From: Alphaproteobacteria bacterium
Lineage (GTDB): Bacteria; Pseudomonadota; Alphaproteobacteria; WRAU01; Hepatincolaceae
Assembly (NCBI GenBank): GCA_009780035.1
Contig: WRAU01000005.1
Location: forward strand, 47,665 to 111,664
Reading direction: 5' to 3'
Length of the DNA: 64,000 nucleotides
The position numbers were made by a program, and so were the translations under genes. This document shows positions 27,670 through 36,377 of this stretch, piece after piece. Under the pieces are notes generated by a model, which was not told the DNA's origin, searched no databases, and saw nothing but the letters and a program-made list of their open reading frames with translations. Every line of letters starts with the position of its first letter. Within the stretch, counting starts at the first letter, position 1.

Positions 27670-28345
27670 TGAAGTTGTATTGCAGGCACAAGGTGTTTCT
27701 AAAGAATATACAGAAGCAGAAAGCAAATATGAAATTTTAAAAGATGTTAATTTTTCTTTACAAAAAAAGTCAGTTTATGGACTTGTAGGACCATCGGGCA
27801 GCGGCAAAACTACTTTGCTGAATTTATTAGGTATGCTGGATACGCCATCGGCTGGCGAAATTTTTGTTAATGGTGCAGCAACTTCAAGTTTAAGTGAAAT
27901 CCAGAAGACAAAAATGCGCGGCGAGAATATTGGCTTTGTGTTTCAATTCCATAATTTACTGCAAGATTTTACCGCCCTTGAAAATGTGATGTTTCCGCTT
28001 TTAATTCAAAAAGTTAATAAAAATACAGCAATGGATAGGTCTGCAGATATTTTAGAAAAAATGGGATTAAGCGGGCGCTTAAAAAACTATCCCAGCCAAT
28101 TATCTGGCGGCGAGCAGCAAAGGGTGGCGATAGCTCGCGCTGTAGTGTTTAATCCTAAAATTATTATTGCCGATGAACCCACCGGCAACCTTGATACCAA
28201 AAATTCGCAAATGGTTTTTGAAATGTTGTTAGATTTAGTATCACACATGGAGGCGGCAATAATTCTTGCTACTCATGACAGTAATATCTCTAGGCAGATA
28301 TCTAAAAAAATCACCATAGAAAATAAAACTTTGGTTAATATTTAA
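27662..28345 (+). CDS. lolD: Lipoprotein-releasing ABC transporter ATPase LolD
   Basis: The ATPase that drives LolC. All ABC signatures are present: Walker [10 protein letters not shown] near residue 41, Q-loop VFQFHNLL, signature [14 protein letters not shown] near residue 142, Walker [13 protein letters not shown] and the H-loop ATHDSN. The [16 protein letters not shown] segment is typical of LolD and MacB-like ATPases. In related genomes dnaE usually follows directly; here three other genes intervene. Confidence 0.95.
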   Translation: MNNEVVLQAQGVSKEYTEAESKYEILKDVNFSLQKKSVYGLVGPSGSGKTTLLNLLGMLDTPSAGEIFVNGAATSSLSEIQKTKMRGENIGFVFQFHNLLQDFTALENVMFPLLIQKVNKNTAMDRSADILEKMGLSGRLKNYPSQLSGGEQQRVAIARAVVFNPKIIIADEPTGNLDTKNSQMVFEMLLDLVSHMEAAIILATHDSNISRQISKKITIENKTLVNI

Positions 28346-28461
28346 CTTATAATAAGCAGTATGTTAAAAAGAAGTATATAATTATAATGCTATTTAACAT
28401 AAAATATCTAGCAGATTTAACTTTAAATTAGCATAGATAGTTAAAATATAATTGCTGATAA

Positions 28462-28544
28462 AATAATTTGCTAAACAGTAAGTTTTTATTTATCATTTAC
28501 TAGGATAATTTTTATGGCTTGAGGTTTTAATAATTTGCTAAACA
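28462..28544 (+). repeat. 16-bp direct repeat across the eptA start
   Basis: AATAATTTGCTAAACA occurs at 28462-28477 and again at 28529-28544, 67 bases apart; the second copy contains the TTG start codon of the phosphoethanolamine transferase. The first copy is followed by a stop after ten codons, so it is not an alternative start. The rest of the 189-base lolD-eptA spacer is AT-rich and shows no other feature. Confidence 0.55.
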
Positions 28545-30109
28545 AAAAATATTTTTTCAAATGTAATGTTTATGTTTTTGCGTTGATATTTGCAGTTTTG
28601 AATATACTGCTATATTACAAGCCTTTATTAGCTTTTATTTTGGCTAATTTAAACATTGCAACACTAGACGGCAAAGTAATTTTAACCGAAATTTTATTGG
28701 TGGAATTATTTTTAAGCTATGTTTTTATAGTTATAATATCCTTAATTCCCTATATTACTAAGCCTGTGGTTGTGTTGATATTTATTGCTAATTCTGTGGC
28801 GTTGTATTTTGAAATCCAATACAATGCCATCTTAGATAAAACCATGATGGGCAATGTTTTTAATACAAATCCTCAAGAAACTTTCAATCTGCTTAGCTAT
28901 AAGCTGATTTTGTATGTGCTTTTTCTAGGAATTTTACCAAGCTGGCTAATTTGTAAAATTAAAATCATAAGAAAATTTTCATGGAAAAAATTTCTGGCGC
29001 TTACCTTAATTCCCTTAGTGCTTTTGCTGGGGCTTTTATTTGCCAGCTCAAGAACTTGGCTGTGGCTAGATAAAAACCTTAAGGTCCTTTCAGCATTTTC
29101 TATGCCGTTTTCTTATAGCATTAATGCCATGCGCTATAAAATTCCGCTGATGCTGAAAGATAAAAAAGAATACCAGCTGCCAAATGCCGAATTTATAAAT
29201 AGCGATAAAACTGTAGTTGTGCTGGTAATTGGAGAATCGGCAAGAGCAGCAAATTTTTCTCTTTACGGCTATGCTAGAAACACCAATCCTAATTTAGAGA
29301 AAATTAAAAACTTAATAGCTTTTCCAAATGCAACTTCCTGCGGCACTTATACTACAGTTGGTGTTGACTGTATTTTATCTGCAGAGGGAATTAAAGAGAA
29401 AAAAAACTATGAAAGATTGCCCACTTACTTAAAAAGACAGGGCGTTAAGGTTTTTTGGCGGTCAACTAATTGGGGCGAGCCGCATATTGAGGTAGATTCA
29501 TTTGAAAAATCAGGAGATATAAAAAAATCATGCACTGATGAGATGTGCAAAAATAACGATTACGACAGTGTTCTGCTTTATAACCTAAATAATCTTATTA
29601 AAGAAAACCTTAATAATAATGTTTTTATTGTGCTGCATACCGCTACAAGCCATGGTCCAACTTATTATAAAAAGTATCCGGCTGAATTTGAAAAATTTAC
29701 ACCCGTGTGCAAATCAACCGAAATTAAAGAAAACTGCACCAGCCAAGATTTAATCAACGCCTATGATAATACAATTCTTTATACAGACTATTTATTATCT
29801 CAGCTTATTAATAATCTTGCCGTGCTGAATGTGCCTGCCTTGATGATATATATATCCGATCATGGTGAGTCTTTAGGCGAAAACAATACCTATTTGCATG
29901 GCATGCCAAAATTAATAGCTCCCAAAGTGCAAAGTGAGATTCCTTTTATTATATGGATGTCTGATGGTTTTATAAAAAGACACAATATTGATGCCAAGCA
30001 ATTGGCAAAAAATTCTGCATACTCTCAAGATAATATTTTTTATACTATTATGGGAGCTTTTGGTATGCAAAGCGATTTTTATCAACCACAACTGGATGTT
30101 CTTAAATGA
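28535..30109 (+). CDS. eptA: EptA-type lipid A phosphoethanolamine transferase
   Basis: An inner-membrane enzyme that transfers phosphoethanolamine from phosphatidylethanolamine to lipid A in the periplasm. Five transmembrane helices fill residues 1-180; the sulfatase-fold domain follows with VLVIGESARAANFSLYGY (metal-binding Glu), the nucleophile threonine region NATSCGTYTTVGVDC near residue 270, HTATSHGPTYY and the metal site SDHGESLGENNTYLHG near residue 440. Start is a TTG with GAGG 11 bases upstream; no better start is visible. Overlap with the next gene supports a two-gene lipid A module. Family members may act on other glycolipids. Confidence 0.88.
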   Translation: MLNKKYFFKCNVYVFALIFAVLNILLYYKPLLAFILANLNIATLDGKVILTEILLVELFLSYVFIVIISLIPYITKPVVVLIFIANSVALYFEIQYNAILDKTMMGNVFNTNPQETFNLLSYKLILYVLFLGILPSWLICKIKIIRKFSWKKFLALTLIPLVLLLGLLFASSRTWLWLDKNLKVLSAFSMPFSYSINAMRYKIPLMLKDKKEYQLPNAEFINSDKTVVVLVIGESARAANFSLYGYARNTNPNLEKIKNLIAFPNATSCGTYTTVGVDCILSAEGIKEKKNYERLPTYLKRQGVKVFWRSTNWGEPHIEVDSFEKSGDIKKSCTDEMCKNNDYDSVLLYNLNNLIKENLNNNVFIVLHTATSHGPTYYKKYPAEFEKFTPVCKSTEIKENCTSQDLINAYDNTILYTDYLLSQLINNLAVLNVPALMIYISDHGESLGENNTYLHGMPKLIAPKVQSEIPFIIWMSDGFIKRHNIDAKQLAKNSAYSQDNIFYTIMGAFGMQSDFYQPQLDVLK

Positions 30110-30732
30110 AAAAACTTTTAATTGATGCCTTAAAACAGGTTAAGTTCAACAAAATAATTTTAGCCGTATTAATAGTGATGTTTTTTGCTGCTAGTTTTTA
30201 TCCCAGCGATATGGATTATTATAAAAACCGTGAAAAAAACTCTAGCGTTTATGTTATGGCAGTAGAAGATGGGCTGCGGTTTGTTAATACTGCTGCTCAA
30301 ATTGCTATTCCTGTTCTTTTGGCAGATAAAATCGGCATAGTGCAGGCGGTTTATGTGGGTATTGCTACTACAGTATTAGGGCAGGGGCTGAAGCGCGTTT
30401 TTAATAATATTCATGTGGGAGATACTCGTTTGGGCGAGCGCCCGAGTGGAGGCAAGTATAATATGCCTTCAGGACATACTGCTATGGCGGCAAGCGCTAT
30501 GGCTTTTGTGGCAATAAGATACGGCGCAATTAACTTAATATATTTACTGCCGCTTACCATACTAACTATGATTGCTAGAATTATGTTAAAAGCTCATACA
30601 TTAAGTGCAACTTTAAGTGGATTGCTTTTAGGAGTTATTATTGGTGTGCTGTTCAGCAGTAAATACACCGGTGATTTTAAATTAAGAAATCCGTTTAAGA
30701 AAAATCAAAAGGTCAATGGAGATGAAAGTTAA
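30106..30732 (+). CDS. PAP2-family phosphatase, LpxE-like
   Basis: A membrane phosphatase of the PAP2 superfamily. The first motif is KRVFNNIHVGDTRLGERPSGG (Lys/Arg-Pro), then YNMPSGHTAMAASAM with the catalytic PSGH near residue 120. The third motif is seen as ARIMLKAHTLSATLSG, with Arg and His but alanine where the family usually has Asp (HxxxD). Coupling to eptA (ATGA overlap) recalls lipid A 1-phosphatase plus EptA pairs, so removal of the lipid A 1-phosphate is a reasonable inference. Undecaprenyl pyrophosphate phosphatase is an alternative. Confidence 0.75.
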   Translation: MKKLLIDALKQVKFNKIILAVLIVMFFAASFYPSDMDYYKNREKNSSVYVMAVEDGLRFVNTAAQIAIPVLLADKIGIVQAVYVGIATTVLGQGLKRVFNNIHVGDTRLGERPSGGKYNMPSGHTAMAASAMAFVAIRYGAINLIYLLPLTILTMIARIMLKAHTLSATLSGLLLGVIIGVLFSSKYTGDFKLRNPFKKNQKVNGDES

Positions 30733-31273
30733 TATTAATATTTACGATAATCTGCAAAAAGAAATTAAGGTTAATTATGGCTTTATGGATTCACCTTTCG
30801 GCGAAATGCTGCTGATGGTGAGTGATGGCAAAATATGCTATCTTGGTTTTGTTAATAATAATATCAATAATAAAGAAGAAGTTTTGAATATGGCTAAGCA
30901 GTCTTTTAAAAATGTAAAGGCTGATTTTGTTCAAGGCAATTTGCAAGATATAGGAAAAAATATCTGGACAGATAATCCGCAGAATATTCTTTTAATTGGC
31001 ACGCCATTTCAAATTAAAGTATGGCAAGCCCTGCTGGAAATCCCTATGGGAAGAGTAATTTCTTATGAGGTTTTATCAAAAAGCGTAAGCGGATTATCTG
31101 CAGATAGAAACTACACTAGAGCGGTAGCAAACAGCGTAGCAAAAAATAAAATATCTTACATTATTCCATGCCATCGGGTTATTGCTAAAAACGGCTCGCT
31201 TCATAAATATTTATGGGGAACCGACCTAAAACGAAAAATTTTAGCGCATGAAGGCGTTAATTTTTATGACTGA
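30716..31273 (+). CDS. ogt: Methylated-DNA--protein-cysteine methyltransferase
   Basis: A suicide repair protein that moves the methyl group from O6-methylguanine to its own cysteine. The DNA-binding and active-site part reads GTPFQIKVWQALLEIPMGRVISYE, then the IIPCHRVIAKNGSLHKYLWG active site with Cys near residue 150, and LKRKILAHEG. The N-terminal domain is short and Ada-like regulatory parts are absent. The start could be 30716 or the ATG at 30722; both lie inside the end of the PAP2 gene, indicating coupled translation. Confidence 0.93.
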   Translation: MEMKVNINIYDNLQKEIKVNYGFMDSPFGEMLLMVSDGKICYLGFVNNNINNKEEVLNMAKQSFKNVKADFVQGNLQDIGKNIWTDNPQNILLIGTPFQIKVWQALLEIPMGRVISYEVLSKSVSGLSADRNYTRAVANSVAKNKISYIIPCHRVIAKNGSLHKYLWGTDLKRKILAHEGVNFYD

Positions 31274-31342
31274 TATTGGATTGTGATGTATAATTATAAA
31301 AAATTGAGCTATAATCAACTAAATTATTGAGTTAAAAGCTAT

Positions 31343-34300
31343 ATGCAGAAATTTATTCATTTAAGGTGCCATACCAATTATTCAGTTTTAGAGGGCTGCT
31401 TAGATATAGCTGCAATTGCGGATTTATGTGTTAAAAACAATTTTCCGGCAATTGCCATGACTGACACGAATAATATGTTCGGAGCCAGAGAGTTTTCTTA
31501 TAAATTACACTCAGCAGGCATTCAGCCGATTTTAGGTTTACAAATTGATACTGTTTTTATAAAAGATAATAAAAACATCAAAGGTGAATTGGTTCTTTTA
31601 GCTAAAAATGAAAACGGCTATAAAAATCTCCTTAAAATTCACGATAAAGTATATAAAGATAAAGCACAGAATTTAGGCATATGTGTAAGTTTAGAAACTA
31701 TTTTAGAATATTCTGCTGATACTGTTTGTTTAAGCGGAGGCATGAACGGGCTGCTAGCAGCAGCTTTTGCTGATGGTGTTAGTGAGGAAATTGCAGAAAA
31801 ACTTAAAAATAGCTTTGGCGGAGACTTTTACATTGAGCTGAACCGCTTTTTTAAACCTAAAGATATGGAGTTTGAGCCAAAATTTTTAGAATTGGCGAAA
31901 AAGCATAATATTCCAATTGTGGCAACTAATAATATTGCCTTTGCTGTGCGTGAAGATTTTGAGGCAGCAGATGTCCTGCTATGTATCGGGCAAAGCGTTG
32001 TGCAAACAGAATCAAATAGAAAAGTTGCCATTGACGAAGCGTATTTTAAATCGGCTATCGAGATGTGCGAGCTGTTTAAAGACCTTCCAGAAGCCATAGA
32101 AAATACGCTGAATATTGCCAAAAAGTGCTGTTTTTTTGTGGAAAAGCAAGACCTTTCTCTGCCGCAATTTAGTGAAAATGAAATTAATTTAATTACCAGT
32201 GAAGCCAATGCAGGGTTGCAGTGGCGTTTGAGTAAAGAAGTGTATCCTAGGTATAAGCTAGAAAGCAATGCCACTGAACTAGATAATGCCACCAAAGAAG
32301 AAATTAGAGCCGTATATCAAGCAAGGCTAGATTTTGAGCTAGGCGTAATTATTAAAATGGGCTTTGCCGGTTATTTTTTAATTGTATCAGACTTTATAAA
32401 ATACTCAAAAGATAATGATATTCCAGTGGGTCCTGGGCGGGGGTCAGGAGCAGGGTCGCTGGTGGCGTGGTGCTTAAAAATTACTGATGTTGATCCTATA
32501 CAGTTTAGTTTGCTATTTGAGCGGTTTCTTAATCCCGATCGTATATCTATGCCCGATTTTGATATAGATTTCTGCACGGATAGAAGGGACGAGGTAGTTG
32601 CCTATGTGCAGCAGAAATATGGTGAAAAAAATGTGGCGCATATTATTACCTTTGGAACTTTGCAAACTAAAGCAGCAATTAAAGATGTTGGTAGGGTTAT
32701 GGGGCTTCCTTATTCTAAGGTAGATGGTTTGACGAAAAAAATTCCATATTCTCCGCCTTCTAATCCTATAAACTTACAAAAAGTTATAGCCGAGCCGGCG
32801 ATTAAAGCCGATATTAACTCTGATGATGATATTAAAAGGCTTTTTGAAATTGCTGTTAAACTAGAAGGTTTATATCGTAATACCTCAACCCATGCAGCCG
32901 GAGTAGTTATTTCGCAGAAACCTCTTAGTGAAGTTGTGCCGTTATATTATGATGAAGATTCACCTCTGCCATCGGTAGGTTTTTCTATGAAATATATAGA
33001 AGATGTAGGGCTTGTAAAATTTGACTTTTTAGCACTTAAAACCCTTACAGTTATTAATAACGCGGTAAAACTTATCAAAAAATATGATGGCGTAGATCTT
33101 GATATTCTAAATATTCCCTATAAAGATAAAAAAATAGAAGAAATGTTTTTATCTGGAGAAACTCTTGGAGTGTTCCAAATGGAGTCTCGGGGCATGACTG
33201 ATGTTATAAGACAGTTTAAGCCCGATAGAATTGAAGATGTAATCGCGATTATTGCCCTGTATCGTCCCGGACCTATGGATAATATTCCGCTTTACATTAA
33301 TAATAAAAATAATATCCATGCTTTAACCTACCAGCACCATAAAATAGAACCTATTTTGAAAGAAACTTACGGAGTTATGGTTTATCAGGAACAGGTTATG
33401 CAGGTGGCTCAGGTAATTGGCGGTTATACCCTTGGTGCTGCAGATATATTAAGACGGGCTATGGGTAAAAAAGACCCGGTTGAAATGGAAAAACAGAGAA
33501 ATGTTTTTATAGATGGAGCAATTGCCAATAATAACGATGTTAATGCAAAATTAGCCGGTGAAATTTTTGATCAAATGGAAAAATTTGCCGGCTATGGCTT
33601 TAATAAATCGCATGCTACTGCCTATGCATTGCTTTCTTGGCAGACAGCATATTTAAAAACCTATTATGGTGCAGAATTTTTAGCAGCAAGCATGACAGCA
33701 GATATAGGTTCGGCAACTAATCAAGAAAAATTTGTAGAATATATTGAAGAAGCTAAAAATAATAATATTCCTATTATGCCGCCTTCGCTAAATTATCCTG
33801 CGACAGATTTTGCCATTGAAATGCAAGAGGACGGCAGAAAAGCAATTAGATATTCTTTACTGGCAATTAAAGGAATTGGCGAGGCTTTTGTTAATGCGCT
33901 TGCTGCTGAAATTAATAAAAATGGCAAGTTTACTTCGCTGGAAAATTTTTTACAGAGGGTTGATGCCAAGCTGCTTAATAAAAAGTCTTTAGAATCTTTA
34001 ATAAAATCTGGAAGTTTAGATGATTTGCACAGCAATAGAAAAGAACTGGCAGAAAACTTAGAGACGCTATTATCTTTTAACAGCAATGCTTTTAATGATA
34101 AAAACTCTAATCAAATTAATTTATTTGATGCAGCCGCTGATGCTAATAAAGATGTGCTGCATTTAGCACCCCATGCTGATTGGAGCGATCAAGAAAAAAG
34201 AGCAGGAGAGCTAGAGATATTGGGGTATTTTCTTTCAGGGCATCCGCTGGGAGAATTTGAGGAAATTTTAACAAAACAGCAGGTTATAGACTATAGAGAT

Positions 34301-34834
34301 TTACTGGAATACAGGTATGAAAAAGCCTACTTGGCTGGATATTTAATGAAAGTTAAAATATCTAAATCTAAAAACGGCTCATCTTTTGCCTCGCTGAGTT
34401 TTTATGATAAATCTTCGGTATTTAATTTGCCGTTATTTGGAGATTCTTTCAATAAGTATAGAAATTTGTTGGTTGAAGGTAAAAATTTTGTTATTAAGGT
34501 TGGCACTAAAATTGATGGTGATGATTTTAGAATTTTTGTGGAAAGCATGGAGCTTTTAAATCATTCTTATAAATTTAAAAAAGCTATTGATTATTCTAAC
34601 AAAAAAGCAGCTCCGGCAGCTAAAGTTAATTTAAGCATTACGCTTAATTCATCGCAAGGCTTAGAAAGCCTATCAGATTTAATAATCAACAAAGAAGGCG
34701 TTGATGAATGTGTAATTAGAATTTTAAATGGCGAGGGATACCTTGTATTTTCCCTAAAAAATATTATGATAATGGAATCAAGAATTGAGGATACAAAACT
34801 AAAACCTTATGTTTCACAAATTATACCGGCTTAG
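31343..34834 (+). CDS. dnaE: DNA polymerase III subunit alpha
   Basis: The replicative polymerase of the chromosome. The N-terminal PHP domain begins FIHLRCHTNYSVLEG; the C-family polymerase core has GPGRGSGAGSLVAWCL near residue 365 and the catalytic aspartates in MPDFDIDFCTDRRDEV near residue 403, plus IIALYRPGPMDNIPLY and GYGFNKSHATAYALLSW. A helix-hairpin-helix region and an OB fold (about 990-1070) follow. The 1163 residues match DnaE1. A TATAAT at 31310-31315 upstream suggests its own promoter, though the -35 region is poor. Confidence 0.97.
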   Translation: MQKFIHLRCHTNYSVLEGCLDIAAIADLCVKNNFPAIAMTDTNNMFGAREFSYKLHSAGIQPILGLQIDTVFIKDNKNIKGELVLLAKNENGYKNLLKIHDKVYKDKAQNLGICVSLETILEYSADTVCLSGGMNGLLAAAFADGVSEEIAEKLKNSFGGDFYIELNRFFKPKDMEFEPKFLELAKKHNIPIVATNNIAFAVREDFEAADVLLCIGQSVVQTESNRKVAIDEAYFKSAIEMCELFKDLPEAIENTLNIAKKCCFFVEKQDLSLPQFSENEINLITSEANAGLQWRLSKEVYPRYKLESNATELDNATKEEIRAVYQARLDFELGVIIKMGFAGYFLIVSDFIKYSKDNDIPVGPGRGSGAGSLVAWCLKITDVDPIQFSLLFERFLNPDRISMPDFDIDFCTDRRDEVVAYVQQKYGEKNVAHIITFGTLQTKAAIKDVGRVMGLPYSKVDGLTKKIPYSPPSNPINLQKVIAEPAIKADINSDDDIKRLFEIAVKLEGLYRNTSTHAAGVVISQKPLSEVVPLYYDEDSPLPSVGFSMKYIEDVGLVKFDFLALKTLTVINNAVKLIKKYDGVDLDILNIPYKDKKIEEMFLSGETLGVFQMESRGMTDVIRQFKPDRIEDVIAIIALYRPGPMDNIPLYINNKNNIHALTYQHHKIEPILKETYGVMVYQEQVMQVAQVIGGYTLGAADILRRAMGKKDPVEMEKQRNVFIDGAIANNNDVNAKLAGEIFDQMEKFAGYGFNKSHATAYALLSWQTAYLKTYYGAEFLAASMTADIGSATNQEKFVEYIEEAKNNNIPIMPPSLNYPATDFAIEMQEDGRKAIRYSLLAIKGIGEAFVNALAAEINKNGKFTSLENFLQRVDAKLLNKKSLESLIKSGSLDDLHSNRKELAENLETLLSFNSNAFNDKNSNQINLFDAAADANKDVLHLAPHADWSDQEKRAGELEILGYFLSGHPLGEFEEILTKQQVIDYRDLLEYRYEKAYLAGYLMKVKISKSKNGSSFASLSFYDKSSVFNLPLFGDSFNKYRNLLVEGKNFVIKVGTKIDGDDFRIFVESMELLNHSYKFKKAIDYSNKKAAPAAKVNLSITLNSSQGLESLSDLIINKEGVDECVIRILNGEGYLVFSLKNIMIMESRIEDTKLKPYVSQIIPA

Positions 34835-34852
34835 CGGGAGAAAATATATTAT

Positions 34853-35551
34853 ATGTTAGAGTTAATTTTAGGTTTTTTAGTTTTATCATTCCTTGAAATA
34901 GTTCTTGGAGTAGATAATTTAGTTTTTATTTCTATTATTGCAAATAAAGTTAGAAAAGAAATTCGCAATAAAGTTAGAATTTTTGGTTTGTTGCTGTCTT
35001 TAGTTTTAAGATTAGTCATGCTATTTTTTATAACGCTTATTTTAAAACTAAAAGAACCGATTTTTAGCATTGCAAGTATTGGCTTTTCTATAAAAGATTT
35101 AATCTTAGTTGCCGGCGGAGTGTTTTTAATAATAAAAGGCGGATTGGCAATTTATGAAGAAGTATTTGATGTTTCTAAAAAAGTTTTAAGAGAAAGCGGA
35201 GTTTTAGTTTTAGGCGCTTCGGCAGCAATTGCTCAAATTGTAATTATAGATTTTGTATTTTCTTTAGATTCCCTTATTACTGCTATCGGTTTAACTCAGC
35301 ATTATTGGATTATTGCCGGCGCGATTATAGTTTCTATAATTTTTATGATTGTTTTTGCCCCCAAAGTAGGATATTTTATTGATACCTACCCAAGCCTTAA
35401 ACTATTGGCGATTGTTTTTATATTTTTAATCGGCTTTATTTTAGTATTAGAAGGATTTTCTATTCATGTTGATAAATCTTACTTATACTTCGCCATTGGC
35501 TTTTCTTTGTTGGTGGAAATTTTAAATATATTGATGAGAAGAAAAGTATAA
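34853..35551 (+). CDS. TerC-family integral membrane protein
   Basis: A 232-residue protein with seven predicted membrane helices. The TerC pattern is clear: LSFLEIVLGVDNLVFISIIANKV near the N terminus and IVIIDFVFSLDSLITAIGLT in the second half, with conserved Asp residues in the membrane that in the family are tied to metal (manganese/calcium) export or tellurite resistance. It lacks the CBS domains of the longer YoaE/YegH forms. GGGAG lies 12 bases before the ATG. It ends at a strong bidirectional terminator. Confidence 0.85.
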   Translation: MLELILGFLVLSFLEIVLGVDNLVFISIIANKVRKEIRNKVRIFGLLLSLVLRLVMLFFITLILKLKEPIFSIASIGFSIKDLILVAGGVFLIIKGGLAIYEEVFDVSKKVLRESGVLVLGASAAIAQIVIIDFVFSLDSLITAIGLTQHYWIIAGAIIVSIIFMIVFAPKVGYFIDTYPSLKLLAIVFIFLIGFILVLEGFSIHVDKSYLYFAIGFSLLVEILNILMRRKV

Positions 35552-35556
35552 ATAAT

Positions 35557-35595
35557 AAAAAATCTCCTTACAGCATAACCATAAGGAGATTTTTT
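35557..35595. terminator. Bidirectional terminator between convergent genes
   Basis: A perfect 14-bp stem, AAAAAATCTCCTTA at 35557-35570 and TAAGGAGATTTTTT at 35582-35595, with T runs on both strands. It separates the TerC gene from the reverse-strand Lys-rich peptide gene. Confidence 0.9.
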
Positions 35596-35619
35596 ATATT
35601 AAGAAAGTAAGAACACTAA

Positions 35620-35835
35620 TTAGTTTTTAGCTTCAGCTGTTTTGGCTTCTTTATGTTCTTTTTTAGATTTTTTTTCTTTCTTTGCCTTTTTGGCTTTCTT
35701 ATCTTTTTTCTCTACTTTTTTCTCAGTTTTTGTATTGTCTTTAGTTTGTGCAGCAGAGTTAGGCTCAGCTGAAAAAGCATTGCCAGAAATTAAGCCAAAA
35801 GCTAAAGCAAAGATAATAAATTTAATTTTATTCAT
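35620..35835 (-). CDS. Lys-rich secreted small protein
   Basis: A 71-residue protein with a clear signal peptide (MNKIKFIIFALAFGLISGNA, cleavage probably after FSA at residue 23). The mature 48 residues contain 19 lysines, arranged as repeated KK-A/E-K units, and will be disordered or helical and strongly positive. The start has an AAGGAG site 7 bases upstream. It lies 33 bases downstream of the Spy/CpxP-like gene and is probably in one operon with it. No family is recognised; envelope polycation or polyanion-binding roles are speculation. Confidence 0.7.
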   Translation of the reverse strand: MNKIKFIIFALAFGLISGNAFSAEPNSAAQTKDNTKTEKKVEKKDKKAKKAKKEKKSKKEHKEAKTAEAKN

Positions 35836-35868
35836 TGTTATACTCCTTAATTATTATTGCTATTTTAA

Positions 35869-36297
35869 CTAATGTATTGGCATTTTGCTGAATATTCTTG
35901 CTAAGATTTGTCTATCTTTAGCATTTAATTCTTTCATTAAAGCCACAGAAGAATCAACTTTAGTATTCATAGATTTAACTACTACTTCGTTAATTTTTTT
36001 GTTAGTTGCTCTGAAAGCATTTTCATCAAACTTTTCTGCTGACATAATTTTTTCTAATTCGGCAGCTAAAGGTTTAATTTCATTTTCCATAGAAATTAAG
36101 CCGGTTTTAGAATTATTAAAAGATTTTTCAATAGCTGCCAACCCTTCTTTTGATCCGCCTTCTTTAGTGAAAGTAGTTTTTAGGTGTTCCATAAATTCTG
36201 CAGTTCTATCTTTTTTTTCTTCGGCATGAAGAGCGCCAACAGTAAAAAATAACACCGCAAGAATCCCAAGAATATTTTTTAAATTATTTAAAGACAT
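35869..36297 (-). CDS. Periplasmic Spy/CpxP-like small protein
   Basis: A 142-residue protein with an N-terminal signal peptide (hydrophobic LGILAVLFFTVGALHA) and an all-helical mature part. The end, VALMKELNAKDRQILARIF, resembles the last helix (LTxxQR-type) of Spy/CpxP/heavy-metal sensor proteins. Such proteins are periplasmic chaperones or stress sensors. The similarity is only at pattern level. A CGGAG site precedes the ATG; it diverges from rsgA across 80 bases. Confidence 0.5.
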   Translation of the reverse strand: MSLNNLKNILGILAVLFFTVGALHAEEKKDRTAEFMEHLKTTFTKEGGSKEGLAAIEKSFNNSKTGLISMENEIKPLAAELEKIMSAEKFDENAFRATNKKINEVVVKSMNTKVDSSVALMKELNAKDRQILARIFSKMPIH

Positions 36298-36377
36298 GTT
36301 GTAAACTCCGTTTATTGTTGGTTTTTAACTGTAAATAGCTTATCATATTAAGGTTAATAGAATATTAATAAAATATT

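Noticed and set aside
31828..32295. 155-codon reverse ORF inside dnaE
   Set aside because: Low-complexity Ser/Leu shadow of the polymerase gene without start signals.
35642..36229. Two forward ORFs opposite the Lys-rich and Spy-like genes
   Set aside because: They are Phe/Ser- or Leu-rich shadows; the reverse frames have signal peptides and good ribosome binding sites.
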